16,026 bases of DNA from Ruminococcaceae bacterium UBA6392 (GCA_002438685.1 DJQG01000071.1:1-16026), one strand, 5' to 3'. Shown: positions 1-6,942, numbered from the stretch's first letter. Notes: generated by a model from the letters alone, not told the origin. Translations and numbers: made by a program.

Positions 1-147
1 TCATTTTAACTTTACACTGCCTGTCATGTTTGTTTTTTTGTGGGTCTGAACCCTACACCTACAGCATACAGAATCGGTGTAAAATCAAAAAGCCGATTTT
101 TGTAAAATCGATGTCAAAAAAATAAAACGGTTAATATATCTGCGTGT

Positions 148-164
148 TTGTGCACGGTGCACAA
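148..164. promoter_or_regulatory. 17-nt perfect palindrome, candidate operator
   Basis: TTGTGCAC-G-GTGCACAA is a perfect inverted repeat with 8-nt arms around one central G. It is immediately followed by a perfect TTGACA hexamer at 165-170, but I see no good -10 box 16-18 nt downstream of that hexamer. The next real promoter (223-251) starts about 60 nt away. The dyad has the size of a transcription-factor site. Which gene it controls is unknown: it could act on the downstream hydrolase or on a gene left of the window. The rest of 1-222 is AT-rich and contains only short imperfect repeats (AATCGG at 72-77 with CCGATT at 93-98); I see no gene in it. Confidence 0.45.
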
Positions 165-222
165 TTGACAGGCTTGCATTTTGTAAGATGTGTAGACTTT
201 TTGCTTATTTCCTTACAAAAGG

Positions 223-251
223 ATTACAATTTATTTATAGTATGTTATAAT
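223..251 (+). promoter_or_regulatory. Sigma-A-type promoter of the first hydrolase gene
   Basis: The -10 box is a perfect TATAAT at 246-251, preceded by TGT (an extended -10). A 17-nt spacer separates it from ATTACA at 223-228, which matches 4 of 6 bases of TTGACA. Transcription would start near 258, giving a leader of about 60 nt. GGAGG at 304-308 lies 11 nt before the ATG at 320. Confidence 0.6.
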
Positions 252-319
252 ACACATATATAGGAGATCGTTTCGGTCTTGTATTAAAGATCACCGTAAA
301 ATCGGAGGCTTAATTTATC

Positions 320-1273
320 ATGAAAATCGTAAGAAAAGAATATTCATTTAAATCCGCAACAGGTCTTTGCGATATCTACGCGCGCAGCTGGGCGCCCGCA
401 GATAAGGACAGCGTCAAGGCTATATTCCAGATAACCCACGGCATGGCGGAGCACGGCGAGCGTTACGCCCGCTTTGCAAAGAAGCTCTGCGAGCACGGCT
501 ATGCTGTTTTTGCGCAGGATCATATCGGTCACGGCAAGTCCGTCGCGTCCGACGATGACCTCGGATATTTCGGCGAGAAGGACGGCTGGAGAGATTTCGT
601 CATCGACTGCCGCTCGCTTACCGATATCGCCCGCGAGGAGTACCCCGGCAAGCCCGTCGTATTCTTCGGTCACAGCATGGGCTCGTTCATCGCAAGAAAC
701 TATACCGCTAAATATAACGACGTTCAGGCGGCTATCTTCTGCGGCACAAGCGGAAAGAATCCCGCCGCACCCATCGCTATAAAGCTTGCAAGCTTCGTCG
801 GCAAGAGCCGCGGCAGCCGTCATAAGAGCGAGTTTATCAACAATCTCGCTTTCGGCAACTACAACAAGAAGTTCGACAATGTCAAGACCGAGTTCGATTG
901 GCTCACCAGAGACGAGGACGAGGTTCAGAAATATATCGACGATAAATATTGCGGCTTCCTCTTCAGCGCGGCAGGATATAAAGACCTGTTCTCGGTTCTC
1001 AATTCCGTCTCCGGCAAGGACTGGTACGAGCAGCTCTCTACCGATATCCCGATTCTTGTCATCTCCGGTTCAATGGATCCCGTCGGCGATTATTCAAAGG
1101 GCGTGACCCAGGTCGCCGAGGATCTCAAGACTACAGACCACGATGTCACTCTCAAGCTCTTTGACGGCGGCAGACATGAGATTCTCAACGAGACAAACCG
1201 CGACGAGGTCGAGGATTATATCGCTGCGTGGGCTGATGCGGCTCTCGAAAACGGCGCAAAGAAAGCGGAATAA
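320..1273 (+). CDS. Alpha/beta hydrolase, monoacylglycerol lipase / lysophospholipase-like
   Basis: This 317-residue protein has the layout of the serine hydrolase family that includes monoacylglycerol lipase and PldB-type lysophospholipases. The oxyanion-hole strand HGMAEHGERY is at residues 40-49. The nucleophile elbow GHSMG is at 117-121, with Ser119 as nucleophile. The acid is Asp253 in SGSMDPVG, and the base is His286 in GGRHEILNE. The HGxxEH motif and the C-terminal RHE(I/L)LNE motif are characteristic of this family. No signal peptide is visible, so it is probably cytoplasmic. Likely substrates are acyl esters (monoglycerides, lysophospholipids), but the sequence does not fix the substrate. 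It appears to be a single-gene unit, with its own promoter at 223-251 and a terminator at 1286-1326. The family assignment is firm; the exact activity is inferred. Confidence 0.9.
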   Translation: MKIVRKEYSFKSATGLCDIYARSWAPADKDSVKAIFQITHGMAEHGERYARFAKKLCEHGYAVFAQDHIGHGKSVASDDDLGYFGEKDGWRDFVIDCRSLTDIAREEYPGKPVVFFGHSMGSFIARNYTAKYNDVQAAIFCGTSGKNPAAPIAIKLASFVGKSRGSRHKSEFINNLAFGNYNKKFDNVKTEFDWLTRDEDEVQKYIDDKYCGFLFSAAGYKDLFSVLNSVSGKDWYEQLSTDIPILVISGSMDPVGDYSKGVTQVAEDLKTTDHDVTLKLFDGGRHEILNETNRDEVEDYIAAWADAALENGAKKAE

Positions 1274-1285
1274 AAATTTAAATTC

Positions 1286-1326
1286 ACAGAGCAGGGGAGT
1301 TCTCCTCTGCTCTGTATCTTTTTTTT
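1286..1326 (+). terminator. Rho-independent terminator after the hydrolase gene
   Basis: The stem is ACAGAGCAGGGGA (1286-1298) paired with TCCTCTGCTCTGT (1303-1315), 13 bp with one G-T wobble and a GTTC loop. It is followed by ATC and a run of T residues ending at 1326. It separates the hydrolase from the iron-sulfur operon promoter only 11 nt further on. Confidence 0.9.
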
Positions 1327-1336
1327 GTTCAACCTA

Positions 1337-1365
1337 TTGACATAGTATGTAAATGGGTATATAAT
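1337..1365 (+). promoter_or_regulatory. Consensus sigma-A promoter of the nifS-nifU-rrf2 operon
   Basis: TTGACA at 1337-1342 and TATAAT at 1360-1365 are separated by exactly 17 nt, a full match to the vegetative consensus. The start site would be near 1372, leaving a leader of about 75 nt to the ATG at 1446. So strong a core promoter suggests that control is by repression. The Rrf2 protein encoded at the end of the operon is the natural candidate, but I see no clear Rrf2 or IscR palindrome here. Confidence 0.85.
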
Positions 1366-1445
1366 CGTTGCGGAATCGGGGGAACGGGTCGAATGATTTG
1401 TTTTCCTGTGAACATACTTGATTATTGAGAGGAGTTCTGATATAA

Positions 1446-2636
1446 ATGACCACTATCTATGTTGATAACGCGGCCACGACAAAGACGAGCCGCGCAGCAA
1501 TAGAAGCGATGCTGCCGTATTTTGACAAGATCTACGGCAACCCGTCGAGCCTCCATTCCGTCGGACAGGCTGCGGCGGACGCGCTGAGAAAGGCGCGCGA
1601 AGAGGCGGCTGAGGTTCTCGGCTGCGAGCCCAATGAAATAACCTTCACCTCCGGCGGCAGCGAGGCTGATAATCAGGCGCTCGTTTCCGCGGCGGCAATC
1701 GGCGCAAGAAAGGGTAAGAAGCATATAATCTCCACCGCGTTCGAGCATCACGCGATTCTGCATACGCTCAAGAAGCTCGAAAAAGAGGGCTTTGAAGTGA
1801 CGCTCCTCGATGTGCATGAAAACGGCATGGTCTCGGCTCAGCAGGTCGCCGACGCTATCCGCGAGGACACTTGCCTTGTGTCCGTTATGTACGCGAACAA
1901 CGAGATCGGCAGCATCCAGCCCATCGCCGAGATAGGCGCTGTATGTAAAGAAAAGGGCGTTATCTTCCACACCGATGCCGTTCAGGCTGTCGGTCACGTC
2001 CATATAAACATCAAGGAAGAGAATATCGATATGCTCTCCCTCTCGGCTCATAAGTTCCACGGACCCAAAGGCGTCGGACTTCTCTATGCCCGCAAGGGTG
2101 TCAGACTGACGAATATTATCGAGGGCGGCGCGCAGGAGCGCGGCAAGCGTGCAGGCACTGAGAATATCCCCGGGATCGTTGGCATGGTCGCGGCTCTCAA
2201 AGAGGCGAACGCCAATATCGATGCCAACGCCGAGAAAGTGTCCGCTCTGCGCGACAGACTTATAGAGGGTCTTGAAAAGATACCGCACAGCGCATTGAAC
2301 GGCGACCGCACAAAGCGTCTACCAGGCAATGTCAGCTTCTGTTTCGAGGGTATCGAGGGCGAGTCGCTTCTGCTTCTGCTCGATGCAAAGGGCATATGCG
2401 CTTCCTCCGGCTCCGCCTGCACCTCGGGCTCGCTCGATCCGAGCCATGTGCTTCTCGCTATCGGCCGCCCGCATGAGGTTGCCCATGGCTCTCTGCGCCT
2501 GACGCTCAGCGAGGAGAACACGCAGGAAGAGGTCGATTATATAATCGAAGAGATCACCAAGGTCGTCAAATATCTCAGAGATCTTTCGCCTGTGTGGAAA
2601 GAGCTTCTGAGCGGCGAGAGAAAATTCACTTTCTGA
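1446..2636 (+). CDS. nifS: Cysteine desulfurase, NifS/IscS type
   Basis: A PLP enzyme that takes sulfur from L-cysteine as a persulfide and passes it to the NifU/IscU scaffold for Fe-S cluster assembly. The 396-residue protein begins with the family signature YVDNAATT. It carries TSGGSEADN near 68-76, FEHHA at 99-103 (PLP-stacking His), and the Schiff-base Lys203 in LSAHKFHGPKG. The active-site Cys325 sits in SSGSACTSGSLDPSHV, the long mobile loop of group I (NifS/IscS) enzymes, not the SufS type. The ATG at 1446 follows AGAGGAG at 1428-1434. It is the first gene of a three-gene operon; nifU begins 15 nt after its stop. I use the symbol nifS because the partner is NifU-like; iscS would be equally fair. 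General Fe-S (or tRNA thiolation) supply is more likely than a nitrogenase role, since no nif structural genes are seen. Confidence 0.95.
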   Translation: MTTIYVDNAATTKTSRAAIEAMLPYFDKIYGNPSSLHSVGQAAADALRKAREEAAEVLGCEPNEITFTSGGSEADNQALVSAAAIGARKGKKHIISTAFEHHAILHTLKKLEKEGFEVTLLDVHENGMVSAQQVADAIREDTCLVSVMYANNEIGSIQPIAEIGAVCKEKGVIFHTDAVQAVGHVHINIKEENIDMLSLSAHKFHGPKGVGLLYARKGVRLTNIIEGGAQERGKRAGTENIPGIVGMVAALKEANANIDANAEKVSALRDRLIEGLEKIPHSALNGDRTKRLPGNVSFCFEGIEGESLLLLLDAKGICASSGSACTSGSLDPSHVLLAIGRPHEVAHGSLRLTLSEENTQEEVDYIIEEITKVVKYLRDLSPVWKELLSGERKFTF

Positions 2637-2651
2637 GAGGAGTAATTCAAA

Positions 2652-3092
2652 ATGGCATTATACAGCGATAAGGTTATGGATCATTTCATGAATCCGCGCA
2701 ATGTCGGCGAGATCGCCGACGCGGACGGTGTCGGTGAGGTCGGCAACGCGAAGTGCGGCGATATAATGAAGATGTATCTCAAGATAAAAGACGGAAAAAT
2801 CGATGATGTCAAGTTCGAGACTTTCGGCTGCGCGAGCGCAATAGCTTCGTCCTCCATGGCTACCGAGCTTATAAAGGGCAAGACTATTGATGAGGCTCTT
2901 GCCGTCACAAACAAGCAGGTTGTCGATGCGCTTGACGGACTCCCGGCGCACAAGCTGCACTGCTCCGTGCTCGCCGAGGAGGCTATAAAGTCCGCCGTCA
3001 AGGATTATTACGACAAGAACGGCATCGAGTATGACCACAGCAAGTTCCCCGAGTGCGAGGACTGCGAGAGTTGCGGCTGCCGCATGGTGTAA
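2652..3092 (+). CDS. nifU: Fe-S cluster assembly scaffold protein, NifU N-domain/IscU family
   Basis: The scaffold on which [2Fe-2S] or [4Fe-4S] clusters are built with sulfur from the neighbouring desulfurase. The 146-residue protein starts with the typical YSDKVMDHFMNPRNVGE. It has the three cluster-ligand cysteines Cys35 (GNAKCGD), Cys60 (FGCASA) and Cys104 (LHCSVLA), plus Asp37, the residue linked to cluster release in IscU. It corresponds to a stand-alone IscU-type domain, without the ferredoxin-like and Nfu domains of classical NifU. An unusual feature is the short Cys-rich C-terminal tail with Cys135, 138, 141 and 143 (CxxCxxCxC), beyond the canonical IscU core. The start follows GAGAGGAG after the nifS stop. 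The next gene begins 4 nt after its stop codon. Confidence 0.95.
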   Translation: MALYSDKVMDHFMNPRNVGEIADADGVGEVGNAKCGDIMKMYLKIKDGKIDDVKFETFGCASAIASSSMATELIKGKTIDEALAVTNKQVVDALDGLPAHKLHCSVLAEEAIKSAVKDYYDKNGIEYDHSKFPECEDCESCGCRMV

Positions 3093-3096
3093 AACT

Positions 3097-3504
3097 ATGA
3101 TGGTATCAAGCCGCGGCAGATACGCCCTGCGCGTCATGGCGGATCTTGCCGAAAACGAAAAGGACGGCGCGTTTATCCCGCTCAAGGAGATTGCCGAGCG
3201 CGAAGAGCTCTCGCTCAAATATCTCGAAAGCATTATGACAACGCTCTCGAAAGCGGGGCTTGTCGAAGGCGCGCACGGAAAAGGCGGCGGCTACCGACTC
3301 AAAAGAAAGCCGGAGGAGTACAGAGTCAGCGAGATTCTGAAGCTAACCGAAGGCTCGCTCGCTCCCGTTTCGTGCGTTGAGGGCGGCTGCGACCCCTGCG
3401 AGAATGCAGGTTCGTGCCGTACCCGCGCGATGTGGACGAAGCTCGATAAACTCATCAACGATTTCTTCGACGGCATAACAATAGCCGACCTGATGATTAA
3501 ATAA
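3097..3504 (+). CDS. Rrf2-family transcriptional regulator, IscR-like with a cysteine cluster
   Basis: A 135-residue winged-helix regulator of the Rrf2 family. I chose the ATG at 3097 because RGRYALRVMADLA is the normal family N-terminus; the reading frame also runs back into nifU, but that is overlap. The recognition region EREELSLKYLESIMTTL (about 34-50) and the wing GAHGKGGGYRL (58-68) are typical. The cysteines are Cys93, Cys98, Cys101 and Cys107 in SCVEGGCDPCENAGSC, a CxxxxCxxCxxxxxC cluster in the region where IscR binds [2Fe-2S] through three Cys and one His. The position matching IscR His107 is Arg110, so the fourth ligand may be the extra Cys. Its place in the operon and its cysteines suggest that it senses Fe-S status and autoregulates nifS-nifU-rrf2. 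CymR-like regulation is possible but less likely, because CymR lacks the Cys cluster. Confidence 0.88.
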   Translation: MMVSSRGRYALRVMADLAENEKDGAFIPLKEIAEREELSLKYLESIMTTLSKAGLVEGAHGKGGGYRLKRKPEEYRVSEILKLTEGSLAPVSCVEGGCDPCENAGSCRTRAMWTKLDKLINDFFDGITIADLMIK

Positions 3505-3507
3505 CAA

Positions 3508-3550
3508 AAGCGACCGCCGGGATAAATCCTGACGGTCGCTTGTTTTGTTT
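3508..3550 (+). terminator. Rho-independent terminator of the nifS-nifU-rrf2 operon
   Basis: A 15-bp stem, AAGCGACCGCCGGGA (3508-3522) with TCCTGACGGTCGCTT (3527-3541), has one C-A mismatch and one wobble, a TAAA loop, and GTTTTGTTT after it. It starts 4 nt after the rrf2 stop. On the minus strand the stem is also followed by CTTTTGTTAT, so it could stop transcripts coming from rhaD as well. Confidence 0.88.
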
Positions 3551-3652
3551 ATTCAGCTTTTGCGTTTTATCTTCCTGCTTATCGATATTATTGTAATAAT
3601 GCAGAGCGCGGACTCGCAAAGAATCAGCAGGATATTTACTCCGTTTATAGAA

Positions 3653-3680
3653 GCAAGCCGCACTGTATAATGCGGCTTGC
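3653..3680 (-). terminator. Hairpin downstream of rhaD, possible terminator
   Basis: Perfect 10-bp stem GCAAGCCGCA / TGCGGCTTGC with an 8-nt loop, starting 10 nt beyond the rhaD stop codon. In the minus direction only TTCTAT follows, so the U-tract is poor. It may be a weak terminator or an mRNA 3'-end stabiliser, with the bidirectional hairpin at 3508-3541 as backup. Confidence 0.5.
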
Positions 3681-3689
3681 ACTTGTATT

Positions 3690-4505
3690 TTACAGATTCA
3701 GGAAATCTTTTCTGTATTTGACTCCGAAGAACTCGGCGAGCTCCTGCATCTCGCTGTCCTTTATCGTGTTAATCCTCGGCATATGTGCCGTGAGCATATA
3801 TATCTGTGCGGCCTTTTCGACCGTCTCTATCAGACCGAAAACTTCGTCCATAGTCTTGCCTGCGCCGTAAATTCCGTGCATTCCCCAGATAACGAGGCGG
3901 AACTCCTTCATCTTTTCCGCGGTCGCTTCGCCGATTCTGTTCGTGCCGCAGAGCATCCACGGCAGAACGCCGACGCCGTCCGGGAAAACCACTATGCACT
4001 CGGTGCACATCTCCCAAAGGGTGTGGGTTATCTTCTTCTCGTCAAGCTCGTGTATATAGTTCATCGCGAGCGTGTTCGTCGGGTGGCAGTGCATGACGAT
4101 TCTGTTCTCCGGGTCAACGCTGAGTCTCGCCATGTGGCTCATCAGGTGAGCGGGCAGCTCGCTTGTGAATCTGCCGCCGTCGGAGTAGCCCCAGAGCAGC
4201 TCGGCAGTCGTGCCATCCTCGGCGATTCTTATGATTCCGAGATTGTTCTCTGGGTCGAACTGAACATTCTTGAAGTATTTGCCCGTTCCGGTGACGATGA
4301 ATATCTTGCCGATAAGCGGCTTTGCGTCAAAGCCGGTCGGGATAGTTCTGATAACTTTTGTGAGGTCGAGATATTCGCCGACTTCCTTTTCGTCGAGCAT
4401 ATAGCTTATGTTGCCGCCGTTTCTCTCGTCCCAGCCGAGGCGGTACATGTTGGCTGTGGTCTGCATCATTTCCTGCACAAAGGGCGCAGTCAGAATGTCT
4501 TTCAT
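3690..4505 (-). CDS. rhaD: Rhamnulose-1-phosphate aldolase
   Basis: A class II, zinc-dependent aldolase that splits L-rhamnulose-1-phosphate into dihydroxyacetone phosphate and L-lactaldehyde. The 271-residue protein matches the family's usual length of about 274. The N-terminal GWDERNGGNIS (24-34) is the phosphate-binding loop region. Glu116 in TSELPAH fits the catalytic glutamate. His139 and His141 in MHCHPTN, with His210 in WGMHGIYGAG, fit the three zinc ligands. I chose the ATG at 4505 because GGAGGC lies just before it and MKDILTAPFVQEM is a normal N-terminus; the open frame further upstream is rhaA read out of frame. The start overlaps the rhaA stop in an ATGA junction, which indicates translational coupling. 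Confidence 0.95.
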   Translation of the reverse strand: MKDILTAPFVQEMMQTTANMYRLGWDERNGGNISYMLDEKEVGEYLDLTKVIRTIPTGFDAKPLIGKIFIVTGTGKYFKNVQFDPENNLGIIRIAEDGTTAELLWGYSDGGRFTSELPAHLMSHMARLSVDPENRIVMHCHPTNTLAMNYIHELDEKKITHTLWEMCTECIVVFPDGVGVLPWMLCGTNRIGEATAEKMKEFRLVIWGMHGIYGAGKTMDEVFGLIETVEKAAQIYMLTAHMPRINTIKDSEMQELAEFFGVKYRKDFLNL

Positions 4506-5743
4506 TTTCTTGCCTCCAGTGTATTCTTTTCGTAGTCGAGTATGGGTGATATATAGTCGGCGGGGATATTTTCGCGCCTGAGATATTCGTCCCAGATGTC
4601 GCCGAACGGCGCCGTTTTCATGTCCTCCTGCAGAACCATGAGCTCCGTGAAGCGGCTTTCGTCCTGAAGCTTTTTCATCCTCTCGTTCGGCTCGAGCAGT
4701 GCGAGCAGCAGCGCCTTGTGAACGCTCCTGATTCCTGTGACCCATGCGGATATCCTGTTTATCGAAGCGTCAAAATAGTCGGTCGCTATAAACACTCTGC
4801 CGAGCGCGTCGTTTCGGACTATCTCTTTGGCTATCTCTTTCGTCTCGTCGTCGAGAATAACGACATGGTCGCTGTCCCATCTGACTCCGCGCGTGATGTG
4901 CAACGCGATGCGGTCGTTGAACAGGAGCATCGAGGATATTTTGTCCGAAACAACTTCTGTCGGGTGATAGTGACCGTTGTCCATCAGGGGAGTGATGCCC
5001 TTTGAGGCAACGTAGTTCATGCAGAACTCGGCGGAGCCCACCGTGTATGACTCGAGCCCGATTCCGAAAACCTTTGATTCAAGGCAGACGAAAACTTTTG
5101 ACTTGTCATAAGGTACTGCGAGTATCTCGTCGAGCGAATCTTTGAATCTCTTACGCGGTGTGAGTCTGTCTGCGGGGATATTCTTATATCCGTCGGGGAT
5201 CCAGATATTCATAAGACACGGTACACCCGTCTCGTTTGCGAAATATTCGGATATCTCGATGCATCTCTTGCCGTGCTCTATCCAGAAGCGGCGAACCTCT
5301 TCGTCGGGCGACGAGAGGGTGAGATTGTCCTTCACCATCGGGTGCGAGAAGAATGTGGGGTTGAAATCGATTCCCATGCCGCGTTCCTTTGCGAACCTGA
5401 CCCATTTTTCAAAATGGCGCGGCTCGATCTTGTCGCGGTCGGCGAACTCGCCGTTTTCAAATATTGCGTAGCTTGCGTGAAGATTGAGCTTCTTCCTGCC
5501 GGGCATTAGGCTCGCCGCAAAGTCGAAGTCCTGCATCAGCTCTTCGGGCGTGCGCGCCTTTCCGGGATAGTTGCCTGTGGTCTGTATTCCGCCGGAGAGA
5601 GCCTGCTTCGAGTCGAAGCCCGTAACATCGTCGCCCTGCCAGCAGTGAACCGAAACAGTTGTGCTGCGAAGCGTCTTTATAGCTTTTTCTGTGTCCACGC
5701 CGAGGGACGCATATATCTCTCTTGCGCTTTCGTATCTGCTCAT
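4502..5743 (-). CDS. rhaA: L-rhamnose isomerase
   Basis: A metal-dependent ketol-isomerase converting L-rhamnose to L-rhamnulose, the first cytoplasmic step of rhamnose breakdown. The 413-residue protein is close to the 419 or so of characterised RhaA proteins. The N-terminal SVHCWQGDDVTGF (31-43), NPTFFSHPMVKDN (128-140) and NIWIPDGYKN (179-188) are typical. His258 in NGHYHPTE and Asp290/Asp292 in RWDSDH fit the family's metal-binding positions. The ATG at 5743 is preceded by AGGAGG; the slightly longer open frame upstream lacks such a site and runs through the promoter. It is the first gene of a rhaA-rhaD operon. No rhamnulokinase gene (rhaB), mutarotase or rhamnose regulator is present in the window, so the kinase step must be supplied elsewhere. 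Confidence 0.96.
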   Translation of the reverse strand: MSRYESAREIYASLGVDTEKAIKTLRSTTVSVHCWQGDDVTGFDSKQALSGGIQTTGNYPGKARTPEELMQDFDFAASLMPGRKKLNLHASYAIFENGEFADRDKIEPRHFEKWVRFAKERGMGIDFNPTFFSHPMVKDNLTLSSPDEEVRRFWIEHGKRCIEISEYFANETGVPCLMNIWIPDGYKNIPADRLTPRKRFKDSLDEILAVPYDKSKVFVCLESKVFGIGLESYTVGSAEFCMNYVASKGITPLMDNGHYHPTEVVSDKISSMLLFNDRIALHITRGVRWDSDHVVILDDETKEIAKEIVRNDALGRVFIATDYFDASINRISAWVTGIRSVHKALLLALLEPNERMKKLQDESRFTELMVLQEDMKTAPFGDIWDEYLRRENIPADYISPILDYEKNTLEARK

Positions 5744-5775
5744 GTTTTTCCTCCTTTTGTCTTTAATACAAGCAA

Positions 5776-5804
5776 AGTTTATCACAAAAAAGCGGCTCGT
5801 TCAA
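5776..5804 (-). promoter_or_regulatory. Candidate promoter of rhaA-rhaD
   Basis: On the minus strand, TTGAAC (5804-5799) and TAAACT (5781-5776) are 17 nt apart; each matches 4 or 5 bases of the consensus. The leader to the ATG at 5743 would be about 25-30 nt and contains AGGAGG. It is a weak core promoter, as expected for a gene needing activation or sugar induction. I see no clear catabolite-control (cre) site. Confidence 0.5.
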
Positions 5805-5829
5805 TGCTTATTTGGCATAAAAATTTTTC

Positions 5830-5858
5830 TTTACTTATTTCATACATATCGTTATAAT
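5830..5858 (+). promoter_or_regulatory. Candidate promoter of the membrane-anchored hydrolase
   Basis: TTTACT at 5830-5835 and a perfect TATAAT at 5853-5858 are separated by 17 nt. The start site would be near 5865, about 47 nt before the ATG at 5912. This promoter diverges from that of rhaA; the two -35 boxes are about 25 nt apart, so a regulator bound between them could affect both. Confidence 0.6.
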
Positions 5859-5911
5859 ATTGTTGGATTAAAGTCGTGCCAACGCACGCGATTTTGAGAA
5901 AGGTGATAATT

Positions 5912-6892
5912 ATGAATGCTGTTGAAATAACCGTAATAGTCGTCGCGGCGGTTCTTCTGCTCTGCGGCATACTCTTCGGAGCGGTGAGCTACATTGTTTT
6001 TTACGAAGTTATAGGGAGAAATGCGAAAATACCGGCCAAGATAACCGCGGACAACGATAAAAAAATGAGGAAAACCAACCCCGAAAAGTTCCTCCTCGAT
6101 CCGCGTGAGGAGTGGCTGAATAACCAGACTTTTGAGAATTACTCCATTACCAACGTTGACGGAAACAAGCTCGAGGGCTATCTTCTCAAAGCCGACAAGC
6201 CTTCGGATGTCTATGTCTTCGGCAGCCACGGCTATCGCTGCTGGGGCAAGCGCGAGTTCAGACTCATGGCGAAGTTCTATCACGACCTTGGCTTCAATGT
6301 CTTTATCGTTGACCATCAGGCGCACGGCGAGAGCGAGGGCAAATATATCGGCTTCGGCTCGCATGAGTCGCGCGATGCCATGCAGTGGCTCAAATTTATG
6401 ACCGATACTTTCGGAAGCGATATTCAGATAATCCTGCACGGCGTTTCTATGGGCTGCGCCACAGTTATGATGATGAGCGGCAACCCCGACCTGCCTAAGA
6501 ATGTCAAATTCACCGTTGCCGACTGCGGCTATACCAGCCCGTGGGCAGAGTTCGATTATCAGCTCAAAAACGCCCATGTTCCGACTTCTCCGCTGCTCGA
6601 CGGCGCGAACTTCTTCAATAAACATATCGCAAAATACGATTTCAAAAAGGTCGACGCAGTCGAGAGTGTCAGTCACGCGCAGGTGCCGATGCTCTTTATC
6701 CACGGCACAAAGGACGATTTCGTCCCCACTTATATGGTGCATGAGCTCTATGACGCTTGCAGTACCGACAAAGACCTGCTTCTCGTCGAGGGTGCGGGTC
6801 ATGCCGAGAGCTACCCGACCGATTCCGCCGCATATGAGGCAAAAGTCAAGAGCTTTATCGACAAGTATATCGCTGTCGAGTCCAAAGCCTGA
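5912..6892 (+). CDS. Membrane-anchored alpha/beta hydrolase
   Basis: A 326-residue protein with one N-terminal hydrophobic segment (about residues 4-31) followed by a serine-hydrolase domain. The fold markers are SHGYRCWGKRE (105-115, oxyanion region), VDHQAHGESEG (133-143), and the nucleophile elbow GVSMG (177-181, Ser179). Asp268 or Asp269 in HGTKDDFVP is the acid, and His297 in GAGHAES is the base. The short, mostly uncharged N-terminus before the segment suggests a signal anchor, with the domain at the outer face or on the membrane. I chose the ATG at 5912 because AAAGGTGA stands just upstream (5899-5906); a GTG at 5876 also opens the frame but has no such site. The substrate cannot be read from sequence. 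It belongs to the broad hydrolase group found in many Firmicutes next to sugar or lipid genes. It is a single-gene unit with its own terminator. Confidence 0.88.
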   Translation: MNAVEITVIVVAAVLLLCGILFGAVSYIVFYEVIGRNAKIPAKITADNDKKMRKTNPEKFLLDPREEWLNNQTFENYSITNVDGNKLEGYLLKADKPSDVYVFGSHGYRCWGKREFRLMAKFYHDLGFNVFIVDHQAHGESEGKYIGFGSHESRDAMQWLKFMTDTFGSDIQIILHGVSMGCATVMMMSGNPDLPKNVKFTVADCGYTSPWAEFDYQLKNAHVPTSPLLDGANFFNKHIAKYDFKKVDAVESVSHAQVPMLFIHGTKDDFVPTYMVHELYDACSTDKDLLLVEGAGHAESYPTDSAAYEAKVKSFIDKYIAVESKA

Positions 6893-6910
6893 AAAGAATA
6901 GCAATATTGT

Positions 6911-6942
6911 CCCTGTCCGCTCGTTCGGGCAGGGATTTTTTT
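6911..6942 (+). terminator. Rho-independent terminator after the anchored hydrolase
   Basis: Stem CCCTGTCCG (6911-6919) with CGGGCAGGG (6926-6934), 9 bp with one wobble, a CTCGTT loop, and a run of seven T residues at 6936-6942. Confidence 0.9.

Noticed and set aside
61..120. Repeats of TGTAAAATC and AATCGG/CCGATT as a CRISPR or riboswitch
   Set aside because: There are only two short copies in AT-rich DNA with no regular spacing, no conserved riboswitch core and no adjacent related gene.
1446..3092. Nitrogen fixation locus
   Set aside because: NifS and NifU names come from homology only. There are no nitrogenase genes, and the NifU is the short IscU-like form, so this is general Fe-S cluster assembly.
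3031..3096. N-terminal extension of the Rrf2 regulator into nifU
   Set aside because: The extra 22 residues are nifU sequence read in another frame. The family N-terminus begins at RGRYALRVM, matching ATG 3097.
4506..4745. Long N-terminal extension of the rhaD frame
   Set aside because: It is rhaA read out of frame. The ATG at 4505 has a good ribosome binding site and gives the normal RhaD length.
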